Of a stretch of DNA of 64,000 nucleotides, positions 34,108 through 42,116 are shown in pieces (the first letter of the stretch is position 1; every line of letters starts with the position of its first letter). The notes under the pieces were generated by a model. It searched no databases, was not told where the DNA came from, and was given only the letters and a program-made list of their open reading frames with translations. Made by a program: the position numbers and the translations under genes. The DNA is from Spirochaetia bacterium (GTDB lineage: Bacteria; Spirochaetota; Spirochaetia; Treponematales; Treponemataceae), in NCBI GenBank assembly GCA_022768865.1, contig JALELH010000012.1:30680-94679 (forward strand). The letters are read 5' to 3'.

Positions 34108-35526
34108 TTATTTTCCATTCAATTCCCTAAAAGTCCTGACTATAAAAATCAGTGCAATCGCAAATGTCAGAACATCTGCCGCAGGGAAAGACCATAAAAG
34201 TCCGTCTAAGCCCATAAAGACCGGCATGATTATTGGAAGAAATACTCCAAAAATAATTTCTCGGGTCAAAGACACAACCGTAGAAGCCAGTGCCTTTCCC
34301 ATGGCCTGCAAAAATATAAAAGTGCCTTTGTTTACCGTGGCAAAAATCATCATGCAAAGATAAGTCCTAAAGCATTTAACCGCAAAGGCAGAATAATAAG
34401 AACTTTCATTTGCTGCGCCAAAAAGTTTTGCAATCTGTAACGGAAAAACTTCTACAATAAAAAGAGAAACGGCGCCCACTAAAAATTCAACAAAGAGAAG
34501 TTTTTTGAACAGCTGACGAACCCTGTCGTTCCTATTTGCACCGATGTTGTACCCTACAACAGGAATGCAGCCGGCGGCAATTCCGATGGAAACAGAAATT
34601 GCAATCTGAAAGAACTTCATTACGATTCCCAGCACTGCCAGCGGAATCTGTGCATATTCCCTTTGCCCAAAAACTGGATCTAATGCGCCGTATTTCATGC
34701 AGGTATTTTGAACTGCCGCCATGGAAACCACCAGCGAAACCTGGGCTAAAAAACTTGTAAGTCCCAAAGACAAAAATCTTGCAATAATCGAAAAATTCAA
34801 TCTAAAACTTTTTTTACAAAGATGAATTACCTTCGTTCTGCACAAATACAGAACAGAAAATAAGGCCGTCAAAATCTGACCCATAACCGTAGCAATTGCA
34901 GCACCTTTCATTCCCCATTTAAATACAATAATAAAAACCGGGTCTAAAATAATATTTGCAATGGCACCGGAAAGAATTGCAATCATGGCAATCTTAGGGC
35001 TTCCGTCGCTTCGTATAATAGGATTCATTGCCTGCCCGAACATATAAAAAGGGATACCCGCTGTAATCCAGAAAAAATATTCTTTGGAAAGTTTGTAAGT
35101 CTGCTCGTTTACCTTTCCGCCAAAAAGAGAAATTATAGGCTCTTTAAAAATTAAATAAAGCACAGTTAAAGCAAGGCTCAAAATCACGCAAAGTAAAATT
35201 GCGTTTCCAACTCCAGTGTGTGCATCATCTTTTTTATTTCTGCCTAAAGCAATGCTTACAAAAGCACAAGTTCCGTCGCCAATCATTACAGCAATTCCTA
35301 AAGCAAGAACAGTTACCGGGAAAACTACGGTGTTTGCAGCGTTGCCGGATGAACCTAAATAGCTGGCATTGGCAATAAAAATCTGATCTACGATGTTGTA
35401 AAGCGCACCCACCAGAAGCGAAATTACACAGGGAATTGCAAACTTTTTCATCAGCCTGCCGACTTTTTCTTCTGCAAGAAAAGCGTTTGACTTTTCCATT
35501 TTTACTGTTTGATTTTGACTTTCCAT
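34108..35526 (-). CDS. MATE-family efflux transporter (MepA-like)
   Basis: 472 residues from the ATG at 35526, preceded by AGAGG at 6 bases. The frame stays open through the leader up to 35655, but that part is the two hairpins and has no ribosome site. Twelve helices; FAIPCVISLLVGALYNIVDQ and FIANASYLGSSGNAANTVVF are typical of the MepA/DinF-like branch. Probably exports cationic drugs or metabolites. The gene sits behind two tandem terminator hairpins, so expression is very likely controlled by attenuation. Confidence 0.92.
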   Translation of the reverse strand: MESQNQTVKMEKSNAFLAEEKVGRLMKKFAIPCVISLLVGALYNIVDQIFIANASYLGSSGNAANTVVFPVTVLALGIAVMIGDGTCAFVSIALGRNKKDDAHTGVGNAILLCVILSLALTVLYLIFKEPIISLFGGKVNEQTYKLSKEYFFWITAGIPFYMFGQAMNPIIRSDGSPKIAMIAILSGAIANIILDPVFIIVFKWGMKGAAIATVMGQILTALFSVLYLCRTKVIHLCKKSFRLNFSIIARFLSLGLTSFLAQVSLVVSMAAVQNTCMKYGALDPVFGQREYAQIPLAVLGIVMKFFQIAISVSIGIAAGCIPVVGYNIGANRNDRVRQLFKKLLFVEFLVGAVSLFIVEVFPLQIAKLFGAANESSYYSAFAVKCFRTYLCMMIFATVNKGTFIFLQAMGKALASTVVSLTREIIFGVFLPIIMPVFMGLDGLLWSFPAADVLTFAIALIFIVRTFRELNGK

Positions 35527-35540
35527 AAAAACCTCTTTAA

Positions 35541-35595
35541 AACAAAAAAAAGCGCATAACCTTGTCGCTGGAATTACGCCAAAGGCTACACGCTT
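35541..35595 (-). promoter_or_regulatory. Gene-proximal terminator hairpin in the MATE leader
   Basis: On the minus strand AAGCGTGTAGCCTT and AAGGTTATGCGCTT form 14 pairs including three G-U pairs, around an 18-base loop containing GGCGTAATTCCAG, followed by eight T residues and then the MATE ribosome site. As RNA this is an intrinsic terminator in front of the gene. Confidence 0.82.
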
Positions 35596-35611
35596 GTTTA
35601 ATAAAATTGAA

Positions 35612-35660
35612 TAAAAAAAACGAGTGACTAAAACTGGATTTACGCCTTTAGCCACTCGTT
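35612..35660 (-). promoter_or_regulatory. Promoter-proximal terminator hairpin in the MATE leader
   Basis: On the minus strand AACGAGTGGCTAAA and TTTAGTCACTCGTT form 14 pairs with one G-U, around a 14-base loop with GGCGTAAATCCAG, followed by eight T residues. The loop is nearly the same as that of the second hairpin, although the stems differ. It begins at about the predicted transcription start. Confidence 0.82.
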
Positions 35661-35667
35661 GCGAAAC

Positions 35668-35696
35668 AGTTTAAAAACTTTTTAATTTTTTGTCAA
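35668..35696 (-). promoter_or_regulatory. Promoter of the MATE leader
   Basis: On the minus strand perfect TTGACA (35696-35691), a 17-base spacer and TAAACT (35673-35668). Predicted start near 35661, directly before the first terminator hairpin. Confidence 0.75.
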
Positions 35697-35729
35697 AAGG
35701 GTATTTTGAATTTTATTTAAAACCGGCAG

Positions 35730-36647
35730 TTAAAACAAATCCAGTGTATTGTCCAGATAAATTTCTTCCCTTACTTCCATTTCAAATTCCGGCTTTGTCA
35801 TATAGTAAAGCAGAAACTCCAGAATCAAGGCACTGCCAAGACTGCGGCCTTCTATTTTAAAATTTGTAAAGCCCATTGGAAGATAAATATTTTTTATGTC
35901 TGACAGACTTATAAAGCATGGATTTTTCATTGCTTTAGAAAATCTGTATCCTTTAAAAGAATCTAGCGCACTGCATTTAAATTCCTTGCAGTCAATTCCA
36001 AGTGCTTTACGGCTTACATTTTCGTAGCATTGTTTTCTTTGCATGCAGCCAGTCCAGCAGCATTCATTGCATAAAAATTCAACTTTTTCTTTTTGTCCTG
36101 ATGTCAGTTTTCTTAACTGTTCAAAATTTTTATTCAGCCTGAAATCAGGAACAACATAACGGAAATCTTTTTTATTCAGTTCATTATTAAAATCATTAAA
36201 ATCAGTTATAACCTTTGTTGTTGAAGAAACAAAATAAAAATCATGATATTTATTTTGTATAAAATCAAGTAGCAAATCAGAATAAATAATTATGCCGTTT
36301 TTAATCCCGGTTGACTTTTCAAACATTGAACACAGCTGATTGCATTTTTTGTCTTTAATGTGTTCTTCTTTTAAAAGTGAATTGCTGAAAGTAAGCCTTG
36401 CAGAAATTTTAAATTCCTTTAATAAGTCAAGAACATTTTTCACGTCGGCAGTCCCAAAACCAGTTCTTCCGCCACCCCAGATACAGTCAGACGGACTTCC
36501 ATAAATTGAACCAATGCTGCACCAGTCATAAAAATATTCCCTGTGCTTTTCATACAGAGGAAGAAACTTTTTATAGAATTCATAGAATTCGAAAAGACCC
36601 GGAAGATGAAAATATGCGTTTTTACAAAGTTTATTGTCTGTTTTCAT
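35730..36647 (-). CDS. Cysteine-containing protein, peptidase U32-like (tentative)
   Basis: 305 residues. Repeating beta/alpha segments (WCSIGSIYGSPSDCIWGGGR, VLDLLKEFKISARLTFSNSL, DFYFVSSTTKVI, YVVPDFRLNKNFEQL) look like a TIM barrel. Conserved-looking cysteines lie in FLCNECCWTGCMQRKQCYEN and CKEFKCSAL. The set resembles U32 peptidase-like proteins, which bind a 4Fe-4S cluster through four cysteines and often modify RNA or cofactors. The family call is uncertain. Isolated gene. Confidence 0.45.
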   Translation of the reverse strand: MKTDNKLCKNAYFHLPGLFEFYEFYKKFLPLYEKHREYFYDWCSIGSIYGSPSDCIWGGGRTGFGTADVKNVLDLLKEFKISARLTFSNSLLKEEHIKDKKCNQLCSMFEKSTGIKNGIIIYSDLLLDFIQNKYHDFYFVSSTTKVITDFNDFNNELNKKDFRYVVPDFRLNKNFEQLRKLTSGQKEKVEFLCNECCWTGCMQRKQCYENVSRKALGIDCKEFKCSALDSFKGYRFSKAMKNPCFISLSDIKNIYLPMGFTNFKIEGRSLGSALILEFLLYYMTKPEFEMEVREEIYLDNTLDLF

Positions 36648-36710
36648 TGCTTACCGTATAAATCAAAAACATTTTCCGGTTCTAAAAAACTTGAAAGACT
36701 GCAGAATATT

Positions 36711-36917
36711 TCAGCAGGAAATCTTTTCTACCTGACTTGCAAAATGGGCTGTCATTGGCCTTATTGAACCATCGTTCCATTTTACTACAAAACGGCAGGA
36801 ATTAATGTCATAGGCAACAGTTCCTTCATGAATTCCAAGGCGGACTTTGTCAGAATTAAAGATTACATTGCCATTCATGTCTTTAACTTTTAAGTTGTGG
36901 TTTGTCTTGCTTTCCAT
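36711..36917 (-). CDS. Small protein of unknown function (YopX-like hint)
   Basis: 68 residues with an all-beta look; the segment GTVAYDINSCRFVVKWNDGS resembles small phage-type YopX/DUF proteins. AGGAGC precedes the ATG. Not enough for an assignment. Confidence 0.5.
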   Translation of the reverse strand: MESKTNHNLKVKDMNGNVIFNSDKVRLGIHEGTVAYDINSCRFVVKWNDGSIRPMTAHFASQVEKISC

Positions 36918-37024
36918 AGCAGCTCCTTTTTTTGCATGAGTGTTATTGAAAGTACGGCTTTAATCGCACTTAAAACTTTTCATAGTATAGTGAAATTTCA
37001 TCTTTTTGTCATAACCTGAATTGT

Positions 37025-37084
37025 AAAAAAAACACCTGAAACATTGAACATCCGCTTTTTTGTTTTTGTTCATGTTTCAGGTGC
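37025..37084 (-). terminator. Terminator of the substrate-binding protein gene
   Basis: On the minus strand CACCTGAAACATGAAC and GTTCAATGTTTCAGGTG form a stem of about 16 pairs with one bulge, followed by eight T residues, 38 bases after the stop codon at 37122. Confidence 0.93.
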
Positions 37085-37121
37085 ATTAAATTCTGTTTGT
37101 TCTAGCTTCTGGTTTATTGAC

Positions 37122-37952
37122 TTAGAGTTTTCCGCCTTCAACAACAAGGCTATCTGCATCAGAATTCTTTCCGTAAACATCCCGGAGAGTTGCTTCGTAG
37201 TCTGCATGGAAGAAATTTTCTTTTCCAAGTGTTTCAATTTCTTTATTAATCCAGTCAAGCAAATCTTTGTTTCCTTTTGCAACTGCAGGTGCAATTGTAT
37301 CAAGATTTCCAAGAGATGTAACGCCACTGCCAACTAAGAAGCCTTTGTTTTCTATGGTCCATGCAAGAACTTCTGTATTGTCCGTAGAAAGGCCTGCACC
37401 ACGACCATCAAGAAGTGCATTATAGGCATCTGCATACTGATCAAATTTAAGAAGCTTTACTTCCGGATATTTTTCTGTAAAGAAAGTTTCTGCAGTTGTT
37501 CCCTTTGCAATGATTAAGGTTTTTCCGTTAAGGTCTTCAACGTTGTTGATTGGATCCTTTTCACTGGAAACAACACCCAGGGCAACCTTCATGTACGGAA
37601 GTGCAAAATCTACTTTTTCTGCCCTTTCCTTTGTTACCGTGAAATTTGCAAGAACAAGGTCAACCTTTCCTGTTGCCAGAACTTCCACACGCTGAGCTGG
37701 TTCTACAGGAACATACTTGATTTTTACGCCAAGATCTTTTGCAATTCGTTCTGCAAAATAAACATCATAGCCCTGATACTTGCCATATTCATCTACATAA
37801 CCAAATGGCTTTTTGTCACTGAATACTGCAACCTTGATAGTCTTGCTTTTCTTTATCTGTGCAGTTGTCCTGAATTTATCCTTTGCAGAAACAGAGAATA
37901 CCGAAGCCAAAACTGCTAGTGTGGCAATTACTTTAATAACTGATTTTTTCAT
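37122..37952 (-). CDS. Polar amino acid ABC transporter substrate-binding protein, probably cystine
   Basis: 276 residues from the ATG at 37952 (AAGGAG, 8-base gap); the ten residues upstream of it lack a site. A signal peptide (VIKVIATLAVLASVFSVSA) is followed by the SBP_bac_3 fold: FSDKKPFGYVDEYGKYQGYD, VPVEPAQRVEVLATGKVDLV and FDQYADAYNALLDGRGAGLS. A periplasmic or lipid-free solute receptor. It has its own promoter with the same palindrome as metY, which is why cystine or another sulfur amino acid is the likely ligand. Terminated by a strong hairpin. Confidence 0.88.
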   Translation of the reverse strand: MKKSVIKVIATLAVLASVFSVSAKDKFRTTAQIKKSKTIKVAVFSDKKPFGYVDEYGKYQGYDVYFAERIAKDLGVKIKYVPVEPAQRVEVLATGKVDLVLANFTVTKERAEKVDFALPYMKVALGVVSSEKDPINNVEDLNGKTLIIAKGTTAETFFTEKYPEVKLLKFDQYADAYNALLDGRGAGLSTDNTEVLAWTIENKGFLVGSGVTSLGNLDTIAPAVAKGNKDLLDWINKEIETLGKENFFHADYEATLRDVYGKNSDADSLVVEGGKL

Positions 37953-38004
37953 AATGTACTCCTTTTGAATATACCGTATCAACGGTTTTGTTTTAGTTGC
38001 AACT

Positions 38005-38046
38005 TATGATTCAGTTATAGCTATTAATTCCTACTATGTCAATAGG
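38005..38046 (-). promoter_or_regulatory. Promoter of the substrate-binding protein gene with sulfur-type operator
   Basis: On the minus strand perfect TTGACA, 17 bases and TATAAC form a strong promoter. The palindrome CCTACTATGTCAATAGG (38030-38046, plus strand) overlaps the TTGACA exactly as at metY. The extra flank TTAATT-CCTA is also like known CymR sites. Confidence 0.75.
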
Positions 38047-38066
38047 TTTATAAAATATCTTTACAT

Positions 38067-38819
38067 TTATTTATGCCGAGCTTCAAATTCAAAGTTTTCA
38101 AGAAACTTCTTTGCCCTTTCCGTCTTTGGGTTTTCAAAAAAATCCTTTGGATTGTTTTCTTCTACGATTTCACCGCCTTCCCCGAAAAACAAAATCCTGT
38201 CTGCAATGGCACGGGCAAAGTTCATCTGGTGGGTTACAATAAGCATTGTCATTCCTTCCTTTGCAAGTCCCATCATTACATCAAGGACCTCCCGAACCAT
38301 TTCTGGATCCAGAGCTGCTGTTACTTCATCAAAAAGCATTATTTCCGGATGCATGCAAAGGGCCCGGACTATGGCAACACGCTGTTTCTGTCCGCCTGAA
38401 AGCTGACGTGGATAAGCATTTTCCTTATCTTTTAAACCAACCCTTTCCAGCAGCCTTCTTGCCTCCTTTTCTACTTCTTCCTTTGCACGATACTGGGCCT
38501 TTACTGGGCCAAGGAGAATATTCTTCATGACATTCATGTGGGGAAATAGATCATAGCTTTGAAAAACCATGCCGATTTTCTGACGTATAAGATACATGTC
38601 CTTTTTCCGGTTAGAAATTACTTCGCCGTCTAAAAGAATCTGCCCGCCCTGAATTGTTTCAAGTCCGTTTATACAGCGAAGCAACGTAGATTTACCGCAG
38701 CCAGAAGGTCCAAGGATTACAACAACCTCGCCTTTTTCTATACTGATGGAAGTATTGGAAAGGACAGTCACACCGTCAGCAAAGGTTTTTGTCAGTTTTT
38801 TAATTTCAAGTAAAGCCAT
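38067..38819 (-). CDS. Polar amino acid ABC transporter ATP-binding protein
   Basis: 250 residues. Walker A GPSGCGKST (about 36-44), Q-loop QSYDLFPHMNV, signature LSGGQKQRVAI, Walker B IMLFDEVTAALDPE and the switch His in LIVTHQMNFARAIA. It is a GlnQ/TcyC-type ATPase that drives the importer. It follows the second permease by 19 bp and ends 114 bp before the separately promoted receptor gene. Confidence 0.93.
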   Translation of the reverse strand: MALLEIKKLTKTFADGVTVLSNTSISIEKGEVVVILGPSGCGKSTLLRCINGLETIQGGQILLDGEVISNRKKDMYLIRQKIGMVFQSYDLFPHMNVMKNILLGPVKAQYRAKEEVEKEARRLLERVGLKDKENAYPRQLSGGQKQRVAIVRALCMHPEIMLFDEVTAALDPEMVREVLDVMMGLAKEGMTMLIVTHQMNFARAIADRILFFGEGGEIVEENNPKDFFENPKTERAKKFLENFEFEARHK

Positions 38820-38838
38820 TTTTTTTCTCCTGCTGTTT

Positions 38839-39540
38839 TTATACTTTCTGCTTTTTTTCGATTATGCCGGCAACCAAAGAAAGAAGCCAGCAAACAAAAA
38901 AATACATCATGAAAATTACAAAATAAACTGCAATGGATGAAGTTGGATTCTTCATTCGGTTTGCCTCGATAATCTGTTGCCCTATTTTTACTACTTCTAT
39001 TACATTTACAAAAACAACAAGGCTCGTAGTTTTTATCATTCGCGTAATCAAGTTCATGCTTAAAGGAACTAGCCGGCGGAATGTCTGTGGTAAAATAATA
39101 AAATAAAAAACCTGTTTTTCCGTAAGGCCTAAAGCACGTCCGCTTTCGTATTGATGCTTTGGAATTGCTTCCAGAGAACCGCGCACCAGGTCTCCCATTT
39201 CTGCAGTTCCCCAAAGAGTAAAAACAAGAATGGAAGCCAGTTCTCCACTCAGATTCAGATTGAACATTCTTGTTGCACCATAATAAAAAACAAAAAGCAA
39301 AACCATCTGCGGCATAATCCGCATTATCTCCAGGTATATTCTGCTGAGGACTTTTATAATCCTGTTTTTCCTTGTCATTACTATTCCAAAAAGAAATCCT
39401 AAAACCATGGAAAAAAACACAGAAACAAGAGCTATCCAAACAGTAACCCAGAGGCCACCCAACAGCCGCAAAAAATTCGTACCCATAAACAATACGCTAA
39501 AAGATTTTACTATGGCATCAATTGTTTCCGAACTGGGCAT
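38839..39540 (-). CDS. Polar amino acid ABC transporter permease (second)
   Basis: 233 residues from the ATG at 39540, which follows AGGAGG at 7 bases; ten upstream residues were removed. It belongs to the HisM/GlnP family of permeases, with the coupling motif ALGLTEKQVFYFIILPQTFR and about five membrane helices. It overlaps the first permease by 23 bp and forms a heterodimeric pore with it. Confidence 0.92.
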   Translation of the reverse strand: MPSSETIDAIVKSFSVLFMGTNFLRLLGGLWVTVWIALVSVFFSMVLGFLFGIVMTRKNRIIKVLSRIYLEIMRIMPQMVLLFVFYYGATRMFNLNLSGELASILVFTLWGTAEMGDLVRGSLEAIPKHQYESGRALGLTEKQVFYFIILPQTFRRLVPLSMNLITRMIKTTSLVVFVNVIEVVKIGQQIIEANRMKNPTSSIAVYFVIFMMYFFVCWLLSLVAGIIEKKQKV

Positions 39541-40180
39541 AACGAAGCCTCCTTTCTGCATAATTTGCAATTATAGAAACCGGCAGAAGTAAAATAAAAT
39601 ATGAAAGGGAAAGCAAGAGCAAGGATTCATCAGTCTTGTAGTAAAGGCCTATTAAATCCTTTGCCACATACATTAAGTCTGCCAGTGCAATTGCACTAAA
39701 GACAGAAGTTTCCTTTATCATGAACATAATATTTGCACAGAAGCCGGGAATGGATACGCTTACTGCCTGCGGAAGAATTACATAAAGCATAACCTGATAA
39801 TTTTTTAATCCAAGACTTAATGAACTTTCTATTTGAATCTTTGAAACACCTTCCAAAGCAGAACGGAATGTTTCTGCCATATAGGAACCACCTAGAAATG
39901 TAAGCCCTATTATAGCCGACTGTTCCGCACTTAACTTTATTCCCATTCTTGGAAAAGCAAAATATAAAAAGAAAATCTGCACAAGCAGAGGAGTATTGCG
40001 CGAAAGTTCTATGTAGACTCGTGCAACAACCTTTAACACTGGTATTTTTTCATAGCGAACAAATGCACATAAAAATCCTGCAACAATAGAAAAAAGAATT
40101 CCAATAAAAGCAAGCCTTAATGTTAAAAGTGCCGCCTGTGCAAACATTGGAATTACGTCCCTTATAAATTCATAATCCAT
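39518..40180 (-). CDS. Polar amino acid ABC transporter permease (first)
   Basis: 220 residues, HisQ/TcyB-type permease: YIELSRNTPLLVQIFFLYFA, GGSYMAETFRSALEGVSKIQ and the EAA-like loop SLGLKNYQVMLYVILPQAVS. First gene of the permease-permease-ATPase unit. A copy of the sulfur-type palindrome lies 93 bp upstream of its ATG. Confidence 0.92.
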   Translation of the reverse strand: MDYEFIRDVIPMFAQAALLTLRLAFIGILFSIVAGFLCAFVRYEKIPVLKVVARVYIELSRNTPLLVQIFFLYFAFPRMGIKLSAEQSAIIGLTFLGGSYMAETFRSALEGVSKIQIESSLSLGLKNYQVMLYVILPQAVSVSIPGFCANIMFMIKETSVFSAIALADLMYVAKDLIGLYYKTDESLLLLSLSYFILLLPVSIIANYAERRLRYAQFGNN

Positions 40181-40272
40181 AATTCATCCATAAATATTAT
40201 TTTGTAATTTTAAATAAGGTATAAAACATTGCAGGGTTTGTCCTAAAATCAGAAGCCCCTGATCTACTAATA

Positions 40273-40289
40273 CCTATTATATGAATAGG
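40273..40289. promoter_or_regulatory. Sulfur-type operator upstream of the permease genes
   Basis: CCTATT-ATATG-AATAGG, a perfect 6+6 palindrome of the same 17-bp length as those at 23089 and 38030, upstream of the importer permease genes. I could not place a convincing -10 next to it. Confidence 0.65.
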
Positions 40290-40355
40290 AATAATAGCAA
40301 TATGAAGAATTAAACACAATAGTATCAGGATGTAAAAATGAACTCATGTATTTAT

Positions 40356-40802
40356 TTATCGTAAAGCACGCCGCAAATAAATCATATCAACTAATTGAAC
40401 TCCGCATTCAAAAATGGGATGGTCATAATTGTCCGTAAAAAAGTTCTTTACTGAATGGGAACGTTTGAATCCGCATTTTTCATAAAAGGGTATTGTTAAA
40501 GGGCTGTCTCCTGTGCCCACCTGCAGAGTGGAAAATTGCCCGGCATATTTTTGCGCCACAAAATCAATCAATGCCTTGCCGTAACCTTTGCCTTGTGCTT
40601 CCGGCATTGTAGCAATATTTTTTATTTCTAGAACTCCGGCGCCTTCATCGGTTACAACACATTCTGCCTTTACACCGCTATCTTCCAGAACAAACATAAT
40701 GCCATTTTCTAAATAGCGGTCAATCATGTTTTCCTGTTCGTCTGCCAAAAGCAAAAGCGGTAAAAATTGTTTTTTGTTTTCTTTAATTTGTCGAATGTTC
40801 AT
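40356..40802 (-). CDS. GNAT-family N-acetyltransferase
   Basis: 148 residues; motif A is IATMPEAQGKGYGKALIDFV (QGKGYG), followed by IPFYEKCGFKRSHSV. Typical of the GNATs annotated as yjaB/ElaA-like in Firmicutes. First of the long minus-strand array. No substrate can be assigned. Confidence 0.88.
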   Translation of the reverse strand: MNIRQIKENKKQFLPLLLLADEQENMIDRYLENGIMFVLEDSGVKAECVVTDEGAGVLEIKNIATMPEAQGKGYGKALIDFVAQKYAGQFSTLQVGTGDSPLTIPFYEKCGFKRSHSVKNFFTDNYDHPIFECGVQLVDMIYLRRALR

Positions 40803-40838
40803 AATGCATCAACGATGAAAGAAGCTAAAAATAGATTT

Positions 40839-41066
40839 CTATTCGTATGCAGAAGAAGCAATGTCATTCAGCGTATAACCGGTTTTAGCAATTACTTCTT
40901 TTATTTTATTTCCATCAAGGGGTTCTTCAGAAATAATTTCTGTTGTGCCTTTTGCATGAGAAGATGAAACTTTTTTTACGGCAAAGTTTTTCCTAATTTC
41001 ATCATTAATGTGACATTCGCACATTCCGCACATCATTCCGTCAATTGTTAAAACTGTCTTTGTCAT
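40839..41066 (-). CDS. Heavy-metal-associated (HMA) domain protein
   Basis: 75 residues, one ferredoxin-like HMA domain. The metal site is GMMCGMCECHI (CxxC near residues 13-16, with a third Cys), followed by VKKVSSSHAKGTTEI and IKEVIAKTGY. Small cytosolic copper-type chaperone by family. No ATPase gene is nearby. Confidence 0.85.
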   Translation of the reverse strand: MTKTVLTIDGMMCGMCECHINDEIRKNFAVKKVSSSHAKGTTEIISEEPLDGNKIKEVIAKTGYTLNDIASSAYE

Positions 41067-41171
41067 TTGTTCCTTCCGTAAAAATGTTAATTAATACTAA
41101 CTTAATTATACAATATATTTTGAATAGAATCATTAACAATCATCAGGCATTAATCATAAAAACATAATTAA

Positions 41172-41591
41172 TTAAATTTTTTTGCTCATAAAAAGTTCCA
41201 TAGGCTGTTCATATCCGGGAATATCCAGAATAAAACCGCCGCAATCTTTATACCCAAGCTTACGGTAAAAATGCTGTGCGTTTTCATCTACCTGAGTTGA
41301 AATCATTACCATTCCATAGCCTTTTGACTTCATATCATTTTCCCAGTGATTCATTACGGCAAGACCGTATCCTTTTTTCTGCCTTGACCAGTCAACAAAA
41401 AGCATTGTGCAAAAAGGCGTATTATCCCAAAACAGGTTATATCTTAGCAGTCCGGTTTTCTTTCCGTTTTCCATCAGAACATAGCCCTGATTGTCACGGA
41501 CTTTTTTTTCAAATTCAGTTTCCGGAAGATGTTTATCAAGGCCATACCAGAAATCTTTATCTTCGTCTTTTACATATCTAATTTTAATCAT
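41172..41591 (-). CDS. GNAT-family N-acetyltransferase
   Basis: 139 residues; FVDWSRQKKGYGLAVMNHWE is the acetyl-CoA motif (QKKGYG) and FYRKLGYKDCGGFIL the C-terminal strand. Resembles GNATs found with antibiotic resistance genes in Firmicutes. Substrate unknown. Confidence 0.85.
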   Translation of the reverse strand: MIKIRYVKDEDKDFWYGLDKHLPETEFEKKVRDNQGYVLMENGKKTGLLRYNLFWDNTPFCTMLFVDWSRQKKGYGLAVMNHWENDMKSKGYGMVMISTQVDENAQHFYRKLGYKDCGGFILDIPGYEQPMELFMSKKI

Positions 41592-41619
41592 ATTATTCTA
41601 CCCGCTTTATAATAATTCT

Positions 41620-42099
41620 TTACAGTGTTTTTACTGCAACAATTTCCTTTCCACACATTTCACCGTTTTCAATAAAGCCAAGGGAAGCATACAGTTTTTT
41701 TGCAACGACGTTTTCCGGTTCATAAGAAAGCCAGCACTTTGAAGCTTTTCCGCAAGGTTCAGTGTTTAGATATTCCATAGCAACTTTAATTGCTTCTTTT
41801 CCATAACCTTTGTTCTGAAACTTCTGGTCTATCATAAAACGCCAGATGCAGTAGTTGCCCTCTGCAACTTCCGGTTCATCTTCGTCTCCTGTAGAACCAT
41901 AACCAAACATAATGAATCCTACTGCCGTGTTACCGTCAAAAATTCCAAATGGCAATGCAGGCTGATTATTAGTAACAGCAACATATGCTTCCATTAAGCT
42001 TTCGCAGTTTGAAGCTACAAAACTTTTTTGTTCATCTGCTACAGAAAGTGATGCAACCTGAAACAAATTGTCAAAGGTTATTTTCTTAAATTCTACCAT
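41620..42099 (-). CDS. GNAT-family N-acetyltransferase (spermidine acetyltransferase-like)
   Basis: 159 residues. IWRFMIDQKFQNKGYGKEAI is the binding motif (QNKGYG) and KLYASLGFIENGEMCGKEIV the C-terminal part; YGSTGDEDEPEVAEGNYCIW is shared with BltD/PaiA-like polyamine acetyltransferases. Polyamine acetylation is therefore possible but inferred. Confidence 0.85.
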   Translation of the reverse strand: MVEFKKITFDNLFQVASLSVADEQKSFVASNCESLMEAYVAVTNNQPALPFGIFDGNTAVGFIMFGYGSTGDEDEPEVAEGNYCIWRFMIDQKFQNKGYGKEAIKVAMEYLNTEPCGKASKCWLSYEPENVVAKKLYASLGFIENGEMCGKEIVAVKTL

Positions 42100-42116
42100 T
42101 GTTATTCTCCATATTA

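Noticed and set aside
35527..35655. N-terminal extension of the MATE exporter
   Set aside because: The frame is open, but it spans two terminator hairpins, has no ribosome site and the ATG at 35526 has a good one with a family-like N-terminus.
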